Source of the DNA: Spirochaetales bacterium
Lineage (GTDB): Bacteria; Spirochaetota; Spirochaetia; ARS1246
Direction of reading: 5' to 3'
Assembly (NCBI GenBank): GCA_018644745.1
Contig: JABGPX010000625.1
Span: 1-8,254, forward strand
DNA length: 8,254 bases
Below are positions 1 through 6,335 of the stretch, one piece after another. The stretch's first letter is position 1; each line of letters opens with the position of its first letter. The notes under the pieces were generated by a model. That model saw only the letters and a list, made by a program, of their open reading frames with translations. It ran no database searches and was not told the DNA's origin. The translations under genes and the position numbers were made by a program.

Positions 1-1
1 A

Positions 2-1621
2 AAAGGCATTCACGAGCCACATAAAATCACCTTTTTGTCCGACGCCGACGCCTCGGTTCAGTATTTTATGCTCATCTATCCACTAGATTATGATCCTAAA
101 AAGCAATACTCCTTACGTATTTACCTCCACGGCGGAGGTGATATTGCCGCAGAAACCATGTACATTATTAGTCCGAAAGACTGGGCGTTCATCCTTGCAC
201 CAACCAATAGACGCCCCATGGGCTGGGAATGGTGGGACTTTGCCAGGTTCAATATATATGAGTCCATGGAGTTAGTAATCGATAAGTTTCCCATAGATCC
301 AAACCGAATCTATCTCACAGGTGCCTCGAACGGCGGGCAAGGCACCTGGTACAACGGGTTACGGGATCCATCTCGATTTGCGGCGTTAGCACCAAACTGT
401 GCGTGGTCTTCATATTCCCACCACGCTCCGCGTTTCTGGGATCCCGGCGACATGTTCGCGCCTCCGGAACTTCTGCACTACCGAGATAGGATGATGTATG
501 AATTCAATAATCCTGCTTTCGTGAGCAATGCGGGTAACATACCGGTAATTGCCTCTCAGGGAGCGGAAGACCCCGTCGTATCACCGATGAACCAACGGCT
601 ATTTCTAAAAATCTCGGCCATGCATAACAATGAAATTGTCTACCGGGAGATTCCAGGCAAACCTCACGCATGGACGGAGCCGCTTACGGCGGATGGCGGA
701 GGAGACTTCTTTGATCACCCGGAAATCAACGATTTCCTGCGAGGGAAAGAGCGAGATCAATATCCGCTAGAGGTGAGAATACGCCTTTGCGATTTAAGCG
801 TGAACGATACATTCTACTGGGTCTGCATTACCGAACAATATAAAAAATTTTCAGAAACGATTCTCGAAGCGCGGATAATGGGAACCAAAGTACGAATCGA
901 AAGCTCCAACGTGAAGTGTTTTACGGTAGAGTTAAACTCGGCCCTCATTCCAGGTGACACGGCGACAATCGAGTGGAATAGATCGGTTATGCCGGTAAGG
1001 CTAGACCAATGCCGTACAATAACTATGGGTGAATCCTGCCAACATCAAGACGGCCGGCTTCAAGGCCCACTTAAGGCCGCCTTCTACCGCCCATACCTGC
1101 TGGTCATCGGCACCGCGGGAAACAGACACGATAATGAAATAATGCTCCACAACGCTCGGACCGTTGCGCAGCGCAGCTGGCGAATTGCAAATGGATATAC
1201 AAGGATTGTACAGGACCGAGATATTTCAGATGACCTTGTACGAAACTGTAATTTGATTCTGTTTGGCGCGCCTGAAAGGAATTCCTTCACAGCACTGGCG
1301 GCAGACTCGCTTCCGTTTCAAATCTCCGACCAGGCGATGACTGTTGGAGAAAGACGTCTCGAAGGCGACATATCATTGGAGATGGTATATCCCAATCCGC
1401 TCAACACCGAACGGCTTCTGGCCCTTTTCGCCGGCACCTCGGCAGCGGCAGAAACCCTTTGCACATATTTTGATCCTCTTCACCCGGGAGAGCCGGTTCC
1501 CGACTTCATTATCTACTCCGAAGATGTCAAGAAATATCATTGGGGCGGCGTGCAAGCGGCGGGATTCTTCTCACAAAATTGGGATCTGGATAATAATGAT
1601 TATTACATTCGGCCTAAATAG
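2..1621 (+). CDS. Alpha/beta-hydrolase (esterase / prolyl-oligopeptidase-like), 5' end cut by window edge
   Basis: The reading frame is open to the left edge, so the start lies outside the window; a TTG at 35 is not needed as a start. The visible part is a serine hydrolase of the alpha/beta fold, close to the PHB-depolymerase/prolyl-oligopeptidase-like esterases. It shows an oxyanion-type LHGGG, the nucleophile elbow G-A-S-N-G (Ser codon 326-328), a candidate acid in GAEDPV (Asp codon 569-571) and the catalytic His in GKPHAW (codon 665-667). The core ends near base 760. About 280 further residues follow: a beta-rich linker, then a second module with LLVIGTAGN, NLILFGAPE and YPNPLN, which recalls the C-terminal part of large multidomain hydrolases in environmental bacteria. 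The substrate cannot be told; an ester or peptide is likely. Any signal peptide or N-terminal domain is off the edge. The next gene follows 93 bases downstream on the same strand. The hydrolase call is confident, the specificity is not. Confidence 0.85.
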   Translation, partial: KGIHEPHKITFLSDADASVQYFMLIYPLDYDPKKQYSLRIYLHGGGDIAAETMYIISPKDWAFILAPTNRRPMGWEWWDFARFNIYESMELVIDKFPIDPNRIYLTGASNGGQGTWYNGLRDPSRFAALAPNCAWSSYSHHAPRFWDPGDMFAPPELLHYRDRMMYEFNNPAFVSNAGNIPVIASQGAEDPVVSPMNQRLFLKISAMHNNEIVYREIPGKPHAWTEPLTADGGGDFFDHPEINDFLRGKERDQYPLEVRIRLCDLSVNDTFYWVCITEQYKKFSETILEARIMGTKVRIESSNVKCFTVELNSALIPGDTATIEWNRSVMPVRLDQCRTITMGESCQHQDGRLQGPLKAAFYRPYLLVIGTAGNRHDNEIMLHNARTVAQRSWRIANGYTRIVQDRDISDDLVRNCNLILFGAPERNSFTALAADSLPFQISDQAMTVGERRLEGDISLEMVYPNPLNTERLLALFAGTSAAAETLCTYFDPLHPGEPVPDFIIYSEDVKKYHWGGVQAAGFFSQNWDLDNNDYYIRPK

Positions 1622-1682
1622 CCTTGCGATACTATGTCGCGGTCACCGCAGATTTTGGACAAGATGGTAACACTTTTTGGGC

Positions 1683-1688
1683 TATACT
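1683..1688 (+). promoter_or_regulatory. Possible -10 element (TATACT) for the small exported protein gene
   Basis: TATACT matches the sigma-70 -10 consensus at five of six positions. It lies about 30 bases upstream of the ATG at 1715, giving a short leader that would include the ribosome binding site. The best -35-like match, TTGGAC at 1655-1660, is 22 bases away, which is too far for a standard promoter, so this is weak evidence for independent transcription. Confidence 0.3.
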
Positions 1689-1704
1689 GTGTTCAATGTA
1701 GTAC

Positions 1705-1709
1705 GGAGG
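1705..1709 (+). promoter_or_regulatory. Ribosome binding site that fixes the start at 1715
   Basis: GGAGG stands five bases before the ATG at 1715. It supports that ATG over the in-frame ATGs upstream (1634, 1664), which lack such a site and would place 27 or 17 unlikely residues in front of a clean signal peptide. Confidence 0.8.
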
Positions 1710-1714
1710 CCAAA

Positions 1715-2260
1715 ATGAAAGCCAAGAAAATAATAATATTCACTCTCTTACTTGTAGTGTTAATCGGGACAACGGTTTCAGCAGATGAAAGGTTCAGCAT
1801 CACGTCGGCGTATGTTACGCCAATCGGCAACGATAAAATTGATTCCTCTCTGAGTGTGGGAATGGACTATCGTTTTTGGGGAGTGTTTCAATTCTCTCTG
1901 AATATGTACAACAGCATAGTTCTCGGAGCTGACAACATATTAAATATCCGCAAGATCAAACCAATCGGTCTTTTTTCCGGTGGTGTCGGCATGAAGATTC
2001 CCCTGGGCGGGTTTCATTTTCTCATCGATTGGCAGAAATTCTTCACAGGTACGGCCGGCGACGAGGGAGTATTTCCTTTCTCTGACTCATACGCCTATGG
2101 CGTGAGCCTTGACATCAGTGATTTCTTCGGCATCGAAGTGAGCCGACGCCAGTTGTATAATTTCTCAGAACAAGCAATTCAGGATCCGGGTCTCAGGATT
2201 GACGCGGTGACCGACACCGTAGATACACTGAGTATCGGAGTGGCATTCCACCTATTTTAA
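1715..2260 (+). CDS. Small exported protein, probable outer-membrane beta-barrel-like, function unknown
   Basis: The 181-residue protein starts with a textbook signal peptide: a lysine-rich MKAKK, a hydrophobic stretch from about residue 6 to 18, and a probable signal peptidase I site after Val-Ser-Ala (residue 23). The mature part is made of alternating hydrophobic/polar strands with glycines and aromatics (for example VGMDYRFWG, FQFSLNMY, SIGVAFHLF). It ends in Phe, as the last strand of many outer-membrane barrels does. At about 158 mature residues it could form a small barrel of roughly eight strands. I do not recognise a named family; small proteins of this look are common in spirochaete genomes. 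The gene may be cotranscribed with the hydrolase upstream or use its own weak promoter, and it ends at a good intrinsic terminator 40 bases downstream. Being real and exported is well supported; the barrel is inference. Confidence 0.75.
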   Translation: MKAKKIIIFTLLLVVLIGTTVSADERFSITSAYVTPIGNDKIDSSLSVGMDYRFWGVFQFSLNMYNSIVLGADNILNIRKIKPIGLFSGGVGMKIPLGGFHFLIDWQKFFTGTAGDEGVFPFSDSYAYGVSLDISDFFGIEVSRRQLYNFSEQAIQDPGLRIDAVTDTVDTLSIGVAFHLF

Positions 2261-2263
2261 ATC

Positions 2264-2281
2264 TCCGGTAAAACCACCGGA
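2264..2281. other. Small inverted repeat in the convergent gap
   Basis: TCCGGT and ACCGGA form a perfect 6-bp stem with a six-base loop, just after the stop codon of the exported-protein gene. Neither strand has a clear T tract after it. It may protect 3' ends or assist termination, but it is not a convincing terminator alone. Confidence 0.35.
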
Positions 2282-2299
2282 TCCTTTCATCCTTTCTCC

Positions 2300-2332
2300 G
2301 AGTCCCGTCACCAGTTGGCGGGACTCATTTTT
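2300..2332 (+). terminator. Intrinsic terminator for the plus-strand genes
   Basis: GAGTCCCG (2300-2307) pairs perfectly with CGGGACTC (2319-2326) around an 11-base loop, followed by ATTTTTATTT. The run of T begins at 2328 and covers the complement of the antiporter stop codon (2331-2333). On the minus strand the same hairpin is followed by GGAGAAAGG rather than T, so it should terminate only the plus-strand transcript efficiently. Confidence 0.8.
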
Positions 2333-3584
2333 ATTTGACTTGAATCTCTCCGGATCGCTTCAATGCTACCTTTGCTAATACTGGTCCAACAATTTCAAAG
2401 ACAATCGATGTTGCGGTAATCGTTGTGAGAACTACTGCGCCAATCTCTTCTCCCCGACTGCCGAACTCGAGCAACTCCTGCTTGAGTACAAGAGACAAAC
2501 CAATAGCCACTCCGGCCTGAGACAGGATGCCGATCCCCGCATATTTCTTGAGATTCGATGACGCTTTTCCAATAAAGGCACCGAGAGTGGCGCCGCCAAT
2601 CTTGCCCGCGGAACGAGCTAAAATATAAGCGGCACCTATGAGACCCACCGCCGGTAACGCTGCGAGGTGGAGATTCGCGCCGGCTAAGCCAAAGAAAAGC
2701 AGAAACAAGAGCGGCATAAGGGGCGACAGGGCATCACGAATCTTCTGTACAAATACGCCGGACTGGGTGTTCACGACAACAATGCCGAGGACCATGTTCG
2801 CAAGTATGTAGGAAAGCCCGATGATTTCGCAGACTCCGGTAGACAGAAAAAGAAAAGTAACTAGAAGGATAAGGACTTCGGAAACCGATCGCCTTTTTCG
2901 GGCCAGAAGTGAAAAGAGCAGCGACATTATCCCGCCGACAACGATGCTTGCACCAATTTCCAGGAACGGCTCGCCAATCAATTTCAATATCGAAGGCTGC
3001 ACTGCTCCGGTTTCTGAACCGAGGATGCTGAAGGCGAAAGCCGAGGCAAAACCGAAGATAACAATTCCCAGGCCGTCATCAAATCCGACGACCGCGTATA
3101 GAGTATTCGTCAAAGGCCCGCGGGCTTTATACTCCTGAATTACCGCGACGGTTCCGGCAGGAGCACTCGGAGGCGCGATTGATCCAAAGAGAATCGCGAT
3201 AACGATATCACCGCTGATAAGATATACGGCAAGAAAAACAAGCAGAAAGGCAATAAGAGATTCTCCGAGTATGATCGATGCGACAGCTTTCCCCTGGCTT
3301 TTCAAAACGCCGAAGTTGAGCTCCAAACCGATACTCACCGCGACGAAACTGAGCGCAAGGGTGGTAAGAAACGAGAGATCGGACAATATGTGCTCAGAAA
3401 CTATGTTAAGAAGAGATGGACCCAGCACTACCCCCATAATCATAAATCCGATAATTGACGGAAAGCGGATCCGCCGGGCCGCGTTGCCTGCAAAATAGGC
3501 ACATATCGCGAGAATCCCAATTACAAGAAATGTGGGCAGGCCAAGATTAAAAACAGAAGATTGAAGATTGTGAAGGAAAATCAT
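2331..3584 (-). CDS. Cation:proton antiporter, CPA2 type (Na_H_Exchanger family)
   Basis: This 417-residue integral membrane protein has about 12-13 hydrophobic segments from residue 17 to 405. It would exchange Na+ or K+ for H+ across the inner membrane. Family landmarks are FPSIIGFMIMGVVLGP (41-56), SIAPPSAPAGTVAVIQEY (135-152), the ion-binding aspartate pair in VGFDDG (Asp169-Asp170), FFGLAGANL (297-305), and a lysine in RSAGKIGG (Lys327) where many members keep a basic residue. The Asp-Asp pair is what electrogenic CPA2 members carry, in contrast to the Asn-Asp of electroneutral CPA1. The protein stops soon after the last helix, with no RCK/TrkA-type nucleotide-binding domain, so regulation must come from another protein. 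It is the last gene of a three-gene unit: its ATG is 10 bases after the EIIA/PII-like stop, and the only SD-like bases (AGGG) overlap that stop, which suggests translational coupling. The transported ion is not determined. Confidence 0.92.
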   Translation of the reverse strand: MIFLHNLQSSVFNLGLPTFLVIGILAICAYFAGNAARRIRFPSIIGFMIMGVVLGPSLLNIVSEHILSDLSFLTTLALSFVAVSIGLELNFGVLKSQGKAVASIILGESLIAFLLVFLAVYLISGDIVIAILFGSIAPPSAPAGTVAVIQEYKARGPLTNTLYAVVGFDDGLGIVIFGFASAFAFSILGSETGAVQPSILKLIGEPFLEIGASIVVGGIMSLLFSLLARKRRSVSEVLILLVTFLFLSTGVCEIIGLSYILANMVLGIVVVNTQSGVFVQKIRDALSPLMPLLFLLFFGLAGANLHLAALPAVGLIGAAYILARSAGKIGGATLGAFIGKASSNLKKYAGIGILSQAGVAIGLSLVLKQELLEFGSRGEEIGAVVLTTITATSIVFEIVGPVLAKVALKRSGEIQVK

Positions 3585-3594
3585 AATAGAAACC

Positions 3595-4407
3595 CTATAA
3601 GTCCAGGGATCCTCCCGCGAATAGCAGATCCTGGGCGGTTACCAGAATACCGCCCTTGCGATTGATATCATCATCAATCAGATAGATCCTTCTGATAATG
3701 TCGTTACAGACTCCTTTGTCAGCCACGGCAATTATCAGACGGGTGAATTTCCCTGAATCTTCTCCCCAATAAGCAGAGAATAGAGGCATGCGATGCAGAT
3801 AGTAACCTGCGTTGTGAGCTTCCATTACAGCAATTTCTCCCTGCACCTCAGCGGAGAGTATCTGCATAACCTTATCAAAATACTCTTCCCTTTGAACAAG
3901 AATATGAAAAATACATCGCTCCTTCACCTGCTCAACATCAGGCGGAGGGCCCTGCTCGCTCTTTATGATGTTCATTACTTCGGAAGTTGCACCGGCGGTT
4001 CGTAGTGCACTGACATTTTTCTCATCGGCTAGTATTTTCGATATCGTAGACAGAATCTGAATATGAGTATTTCTACGACCCTCTGGCCCAATGATGAAAA
4101 ACAGTACATAGACCGGCTTTCCGTCCAGAGCATCAAACTTCACGCCTTCCCGGACTCTGCAGAATCCCACGACAAAATCATCCAAATCGGGAAACGCGCA
4201 ATGAGGGATTGCAATTCCTCCGCCAAATCCGGTGGTACCGAGTTTCTCACGCTTGATAAGAGCCTGCACAATCTCATCTGCGCTATATTTCCGTAGAGCT
4301 TTGCTCTGTTTCGCAAGCTCAGCAATACGCGGAAATACATCTTCTTTTTTCCTCGCGATTACATCAGTATCAATAAATGATTCACCTACAATGTCCAGCA
4401 CGCTCAT
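3595..4407 (-). CDS. EIIA (PTS IIA-2, fructose/Ntr type) fused to a PII-like C-terminal domain
   Basis: The 270-residue soluble protein has two parts. Residues 1-150 form a PTS EIIA type-2 domain, with the phosphorylatable His69 in GFGGGIAIPH and the second conserved His115 in NTHIQIL. After a short proline-rich linker (PPPD, 154-157), residues 164-270 read as a PII-like beta-alpha-beta-beta-alpha-beta fold: strand CIFHILVQ, helix REEYFDKVMQIL, a loop with MPLFSAYW, strand RLIIAVAD, helix, and a last strand GGILVTAQDLL. PII-like domains bind small ligands such as adenine nucleotides or bicarbonate and often control transporters; no ligand can be read here. The start overlaps the upstream stop in ATGA and has a good SD (4415-4419). 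The antiporter follows after 10 bases. With no sugar permease nearby, a regulatory role on the antiporter is the best inference. EIIA is confident; the PII-like call rests on pattern recognition. Confidence 0.85.
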   Translation of the reverse strand: MSVLDIVGESFIDTDVIARKKEDVFPRIAELAKQSKALRKYSADEIVQALIKREKLGTTGFGGGIAIPHCAFPDLDDFVVGFCRVREGVKFDALDGKPVYVLFFIIGPEGRRNTHIQILSTISKILADEKNVSALRTAGATSEVMNIIKSEQGPPPDVEQVKERCIFHILVQREEYFDKVMQILSAEVQGEIAVMEAHNAGYYLHRMPLFSAYWGEDSGKFTRLIIAVADKGVCNDIIRRIYLIDDDINRKGGILVTAQDLLFAGGSLDL

Positions 4408-5141
4408 TTCGCTGCTCCTTCTCTGATTTTTGTTTGGTATATTGCATCTTCATGGATAAGAATCTCAAAGACTTCACGCGCCGACTTGGCGAGTGAAAGC
4501 CCCTCCACCACCCCCGGGCGCAGCAAGAACCGATTTATTCTCGCAATTAGGCCAAGATGAACAACCTCATTCACCGCCGCCAGGAGAAAAAATAACCGGG
4601 TGGCATCACCGTCTAATGACGCGAAAGCGGTACCTTCACGGCAAACGCCAATAACCACAACAGGCTGCTTTACAGGATTCTCACGTGGATTGCGTACATG
4701 AGGAATCGCAACGCCGTTACCGATAGCGGTGGTCATCAGCTCCTCTCGGGCGAGAAGCTTCTCGAGATAGGCGGCGGAATCGGTGACTATTCCGGCAGCA
4801 GCCATCGGCTCAACCAGCTGTTCGAGTACCTCTTCCCGGGTTCCAGCCCTTAGATCCGCGACTATAAACTGTTCGCCGGTCAACCTGGAGAGCGGCACGG
4901 ATTCCGGACTGTTTTCTATGAGTGTGGAAAGTCCTGTGGATTCACCTGATTCGCCGCCGGTAACCGCTCTGCTGTGAAGCCATTGTTCAATCTGAGTTGG
5001 AACAAACCGCCATTGGCTGGCAATTCTTAGGCAGGGAATCTCACCTTTGTGAATCATCCGGAGAATGGTACGCTCGGCAAGCTGAAGCTGCGAAGCTAGG
5101 TCAGCGACAGTTAGTAGTTTTGGTCTGCTATCATCACTCAT
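4404..5141 (-). CDS. HTH (excisionase/MerR-like)-EIIA fusion regulator
   Basis: The 245-residue protein begins with a small winged-helix DNA-binding domain of the excisionase family (HTH_17; residues 9-56): LTVADLASQLQLAERTI, KGEIPCLRI, SQWRF, then the closing QIEQWL helix. A Gly/Ser/Glu-rich linker (about 60-82) leads to a PTS EIIA type-2 domain (about 84-235), with the active His148 in TAIGNGVAIPH and the second His195 in EVVHLGLIARI. It likely acts as a DNA-binding or scaffold protein whose activity depends on His phosphorylation by HPr or a relative. It heads the antiporter unit and overlaps the next gene by 4 bases. The start is the only ATG that keeps the whole HTH; no Shine-Dalgarno precedes it (TTTTATATAGC), so translation may be weak or leaderless. 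Domain calls are confident; DNA targets are unknown, its own promoter being an obvious candidate. Confidence 0.9.
   Translation of the reverse strand: MSDDSRPKLLTVADLASQLQLAERTILRMIHKGEIPCLRIASQWRFVPTQIEQWLHSRAVTGGESGESTGLSTLIENSPESVPLSRLTGEQFIVADLRAGTREEVLEQLVEPMAAAGIVTDSAAYLEKLLAREELMTTAIGNGVAIPHVRNPRENPVKQPVVVIGVCREGTAFASLDGDATRLFFLLAAVNEVVHLGLIARINRFLLRPGVVEGLSLAKSAREVFEILIHEDAIYQTKIREGAAK
4415..4419 (-). promoter_or_regulatory. Ribosome binding site of the EIIA/PII-like gene
   Basis: On the minus strand AGGAG lies seven bases before the ATG at 4407, inside the last codons of the HTH-EIIA gene. With the ATGA overlap it points to coupled translation of the two regulators. Confidence 0.8.
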
Positions 5142-5157
5142 GCTATATAAAATAGCA
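5141..5157. promoter_or_regulatory. Inverted repeat overlapping the HTH-EIIA start codon
   Basis: TGCTAT and ATAGCA form a perfect 6-bp inverted repeat with a five-base AT spacer, touching the first base of the HTH-EIIA start codon. The surrounding 65-base gap (5142-5206) is AT-rich and should hold any promoter of the three-gene unit, but no pair of -35/-10 boxes with proper spacing stands out and there is no T-tract terminator after asd. An operator for autoregulation is possible; chance in AT-rich DNA is also possible. Confidence 0.3.
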
Positions 5158-5206
5158 CTAAAAGACCCTATAGTACACCATAATACGCAATATGCCGCTT
5201 ATTCGA

Positions 5207-6292
5207 TTACTTTGCGGTCAAATACCCTTCAGATACAAGGCTTTCAGCCATAAGCACTGCTCCACCGGCGGCGCCTCGAAGAGTATTATGGGAAAGACAG
5301 ATAAACCGGTAGTCGAAAATCAAATCGTCGCGGAGACGCCCAATTGTTATTCCCATTCCAGATCCCGCATCTCGATCGAGCTTGGTTTGCGGACGATCGG
5401 GCTCCTCAAAATAAGTGATGAAGGGAGTCGGCGCGCTCGGTAACCCGCGTTTCTGCGGTTCCGGCACCCAGTCTCGCCAAGTACTGATCATTTCCGCCAT
5501 ATCCGGCTTGTCCCCAAATGAGACAAATACAGCTGCAAGATGACCATCAGTCACGGGCACACGAACGCATTGGCTGGTGATAGCCGGCTCGGCGGCCGCG
5601 GTTATTTCACCGTCATGAATCTTTCCCCAAATCTTGAGAGGTTCCTGTTCGCTCTTTTCCTCTTCTCCGCCGATGTAAGGTATAACGTTATCTATTATTT
5701 CGGGCATGCTTTCAAATGTTTTACCGGCCCCGGAAATAGCCTGATACGTGCTGACTACTACCTGCTTTACTCCAAAACTCCGGAGAGGATGAAGAGCGGG
5801 AACATAAGATTGAATAGAGCAATTTGGTTTTGCGGTGATAAAACCGCGAGGTGTTCCCAGTCGCCGGCGTTGGGCTTCGATTAAGGCAAAATGCCCTATA
5901 TTTATTTCCGGGATAACCATGGGCACATCCGGCGTATAACGATGGGCTGAATTGTTAGATACAACAGGCGTCTCGGCCCGTGCGAACCGCTCTTCCAGAG
6001 CGCGGATTTCGTCCTTTGGCATATCTACAGCACAGAAAATGAAATCTACCTTTTCAGAGACCGCATCTACGTCCGATGCGTCGAGTACCGGCTGCCCGGC
6101 AACGCCATCCGGTATCGGCACCGGCATCACCCACCGACCTTGAACTGCCTCAGAGTAGCTCTTTCCCGCGGAACGTTTGCTCGCGGCCAAGCATGAGATT
6201 TCGAACCAGGGGTGATCCGCCAATAAAGTAATAAACCGCTGCCCGACCATTCCGGTCGCGCCCACAATGCCTGCTCGTAGTTTCCTATCCAT
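5207..6292 (-). CDS. asd: Aspartate-semialdehyde dehydrogenase, archaeal/eukaryote-type
   Basis: This cytosolic enzyme catalyses the NADPH-dependent reductive dephosphorylation of aspartyl-4-phosphate to aspartate semialdehyde, the branch point to lysine/diaminopimelate, threonine and methionine. At 361 residues it has the usual length. It shows the N-terminal dinucleotide loop GATGMVGQRF (11-20), SNNSAHR (112-118), the catalytic Cys158 in AKPNCSIQ, the glutamine of TYQAISGAG (Gln184), and the substrate/acid-base segment CVRVPVTDGH (242-251; His251). The motif wording fits the family shared by archaea, yeast and some bacteria (TIGR00978) rather than the E. coli type. The start matches the family start just ahead of the nucleotide loop, though no clear SD precedes it. 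It lies 43 bases after the GNAT gene, too little room for a lysine riboswitch. No other gene of the aspartate pathway is in view. Confidence 0.95.
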   Translation of the reverse strand: MDRKLRAGIVGATGMVGQRFITLLADHPWFEISCLAASKRSAGKSYSEAVQGRWVMPVPIPDGVAGQPVLDASDVDAVSEKVDFIFCAVDMPKDEIRALEERFARAETPVVSNNSAHRYTPDVPMVIPEINIGHFALIEAQRRRLGTPRGFITAKPNCSIQSYVPALHPLRSFGVKQVVVSTYQAISGAGKTFESMPEIIDNVIPYIGGEEEKSEQEPLKIWGKIHDGEITAAAEPAITSQCVRVPVTDGHLAAVFVSFGDKPDMAEMISTWRDWVPEPQKRGLPSAPTPFITYFEEPDRPQTKLDRDAGSGMGITIGRLRDDLIFDYRFICLSHNTLRGAAGGAVLMAESLVSEGYLTAK

Positions 6293-6335
6293 AGTGCAGT
6301 AAATTACAACAGAATGGTTCTTGAAAGCAACTCCT

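Noticed and set aside
35..37. TTG as the start codon of the hydrolase
   Set aside because: The frame stays open to base 2 with protein-like sequence, no ribosome binding site precedes it, and the beginning of the hydrolase fold would be missing; the gene is simply cut by the edge.
1639..1656. Terminator after the hydrolase (GCGG-TCA-CCGC then AGATTTT)
   Set aside because: The stem has only four pairs and the T run is short; it is not enough to call a terminator.
3595..5141. Sugar PTS operon
   Set aside because: Only EIIA domains are present; there is no EIIB, EIIC, HPr, EI or sugar enzyme, and the adjacent transporter is an ion antiporter.
5540..5884. Plus-strand open frame within asd, and similar ones at 6603-7016, 2821-3138 and 1344-1670
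   Set aside because: They lie opposite or out of frame with well-supported genes, lack ribosome binding sites and show no recognisable domain.
6293..6335. Lysine riboswitch or T-box ahead of asd
   Set aside because: Only 43 bases separate asd from the upstream stop codon, far too short for either element, and no stable hairpin is visible.
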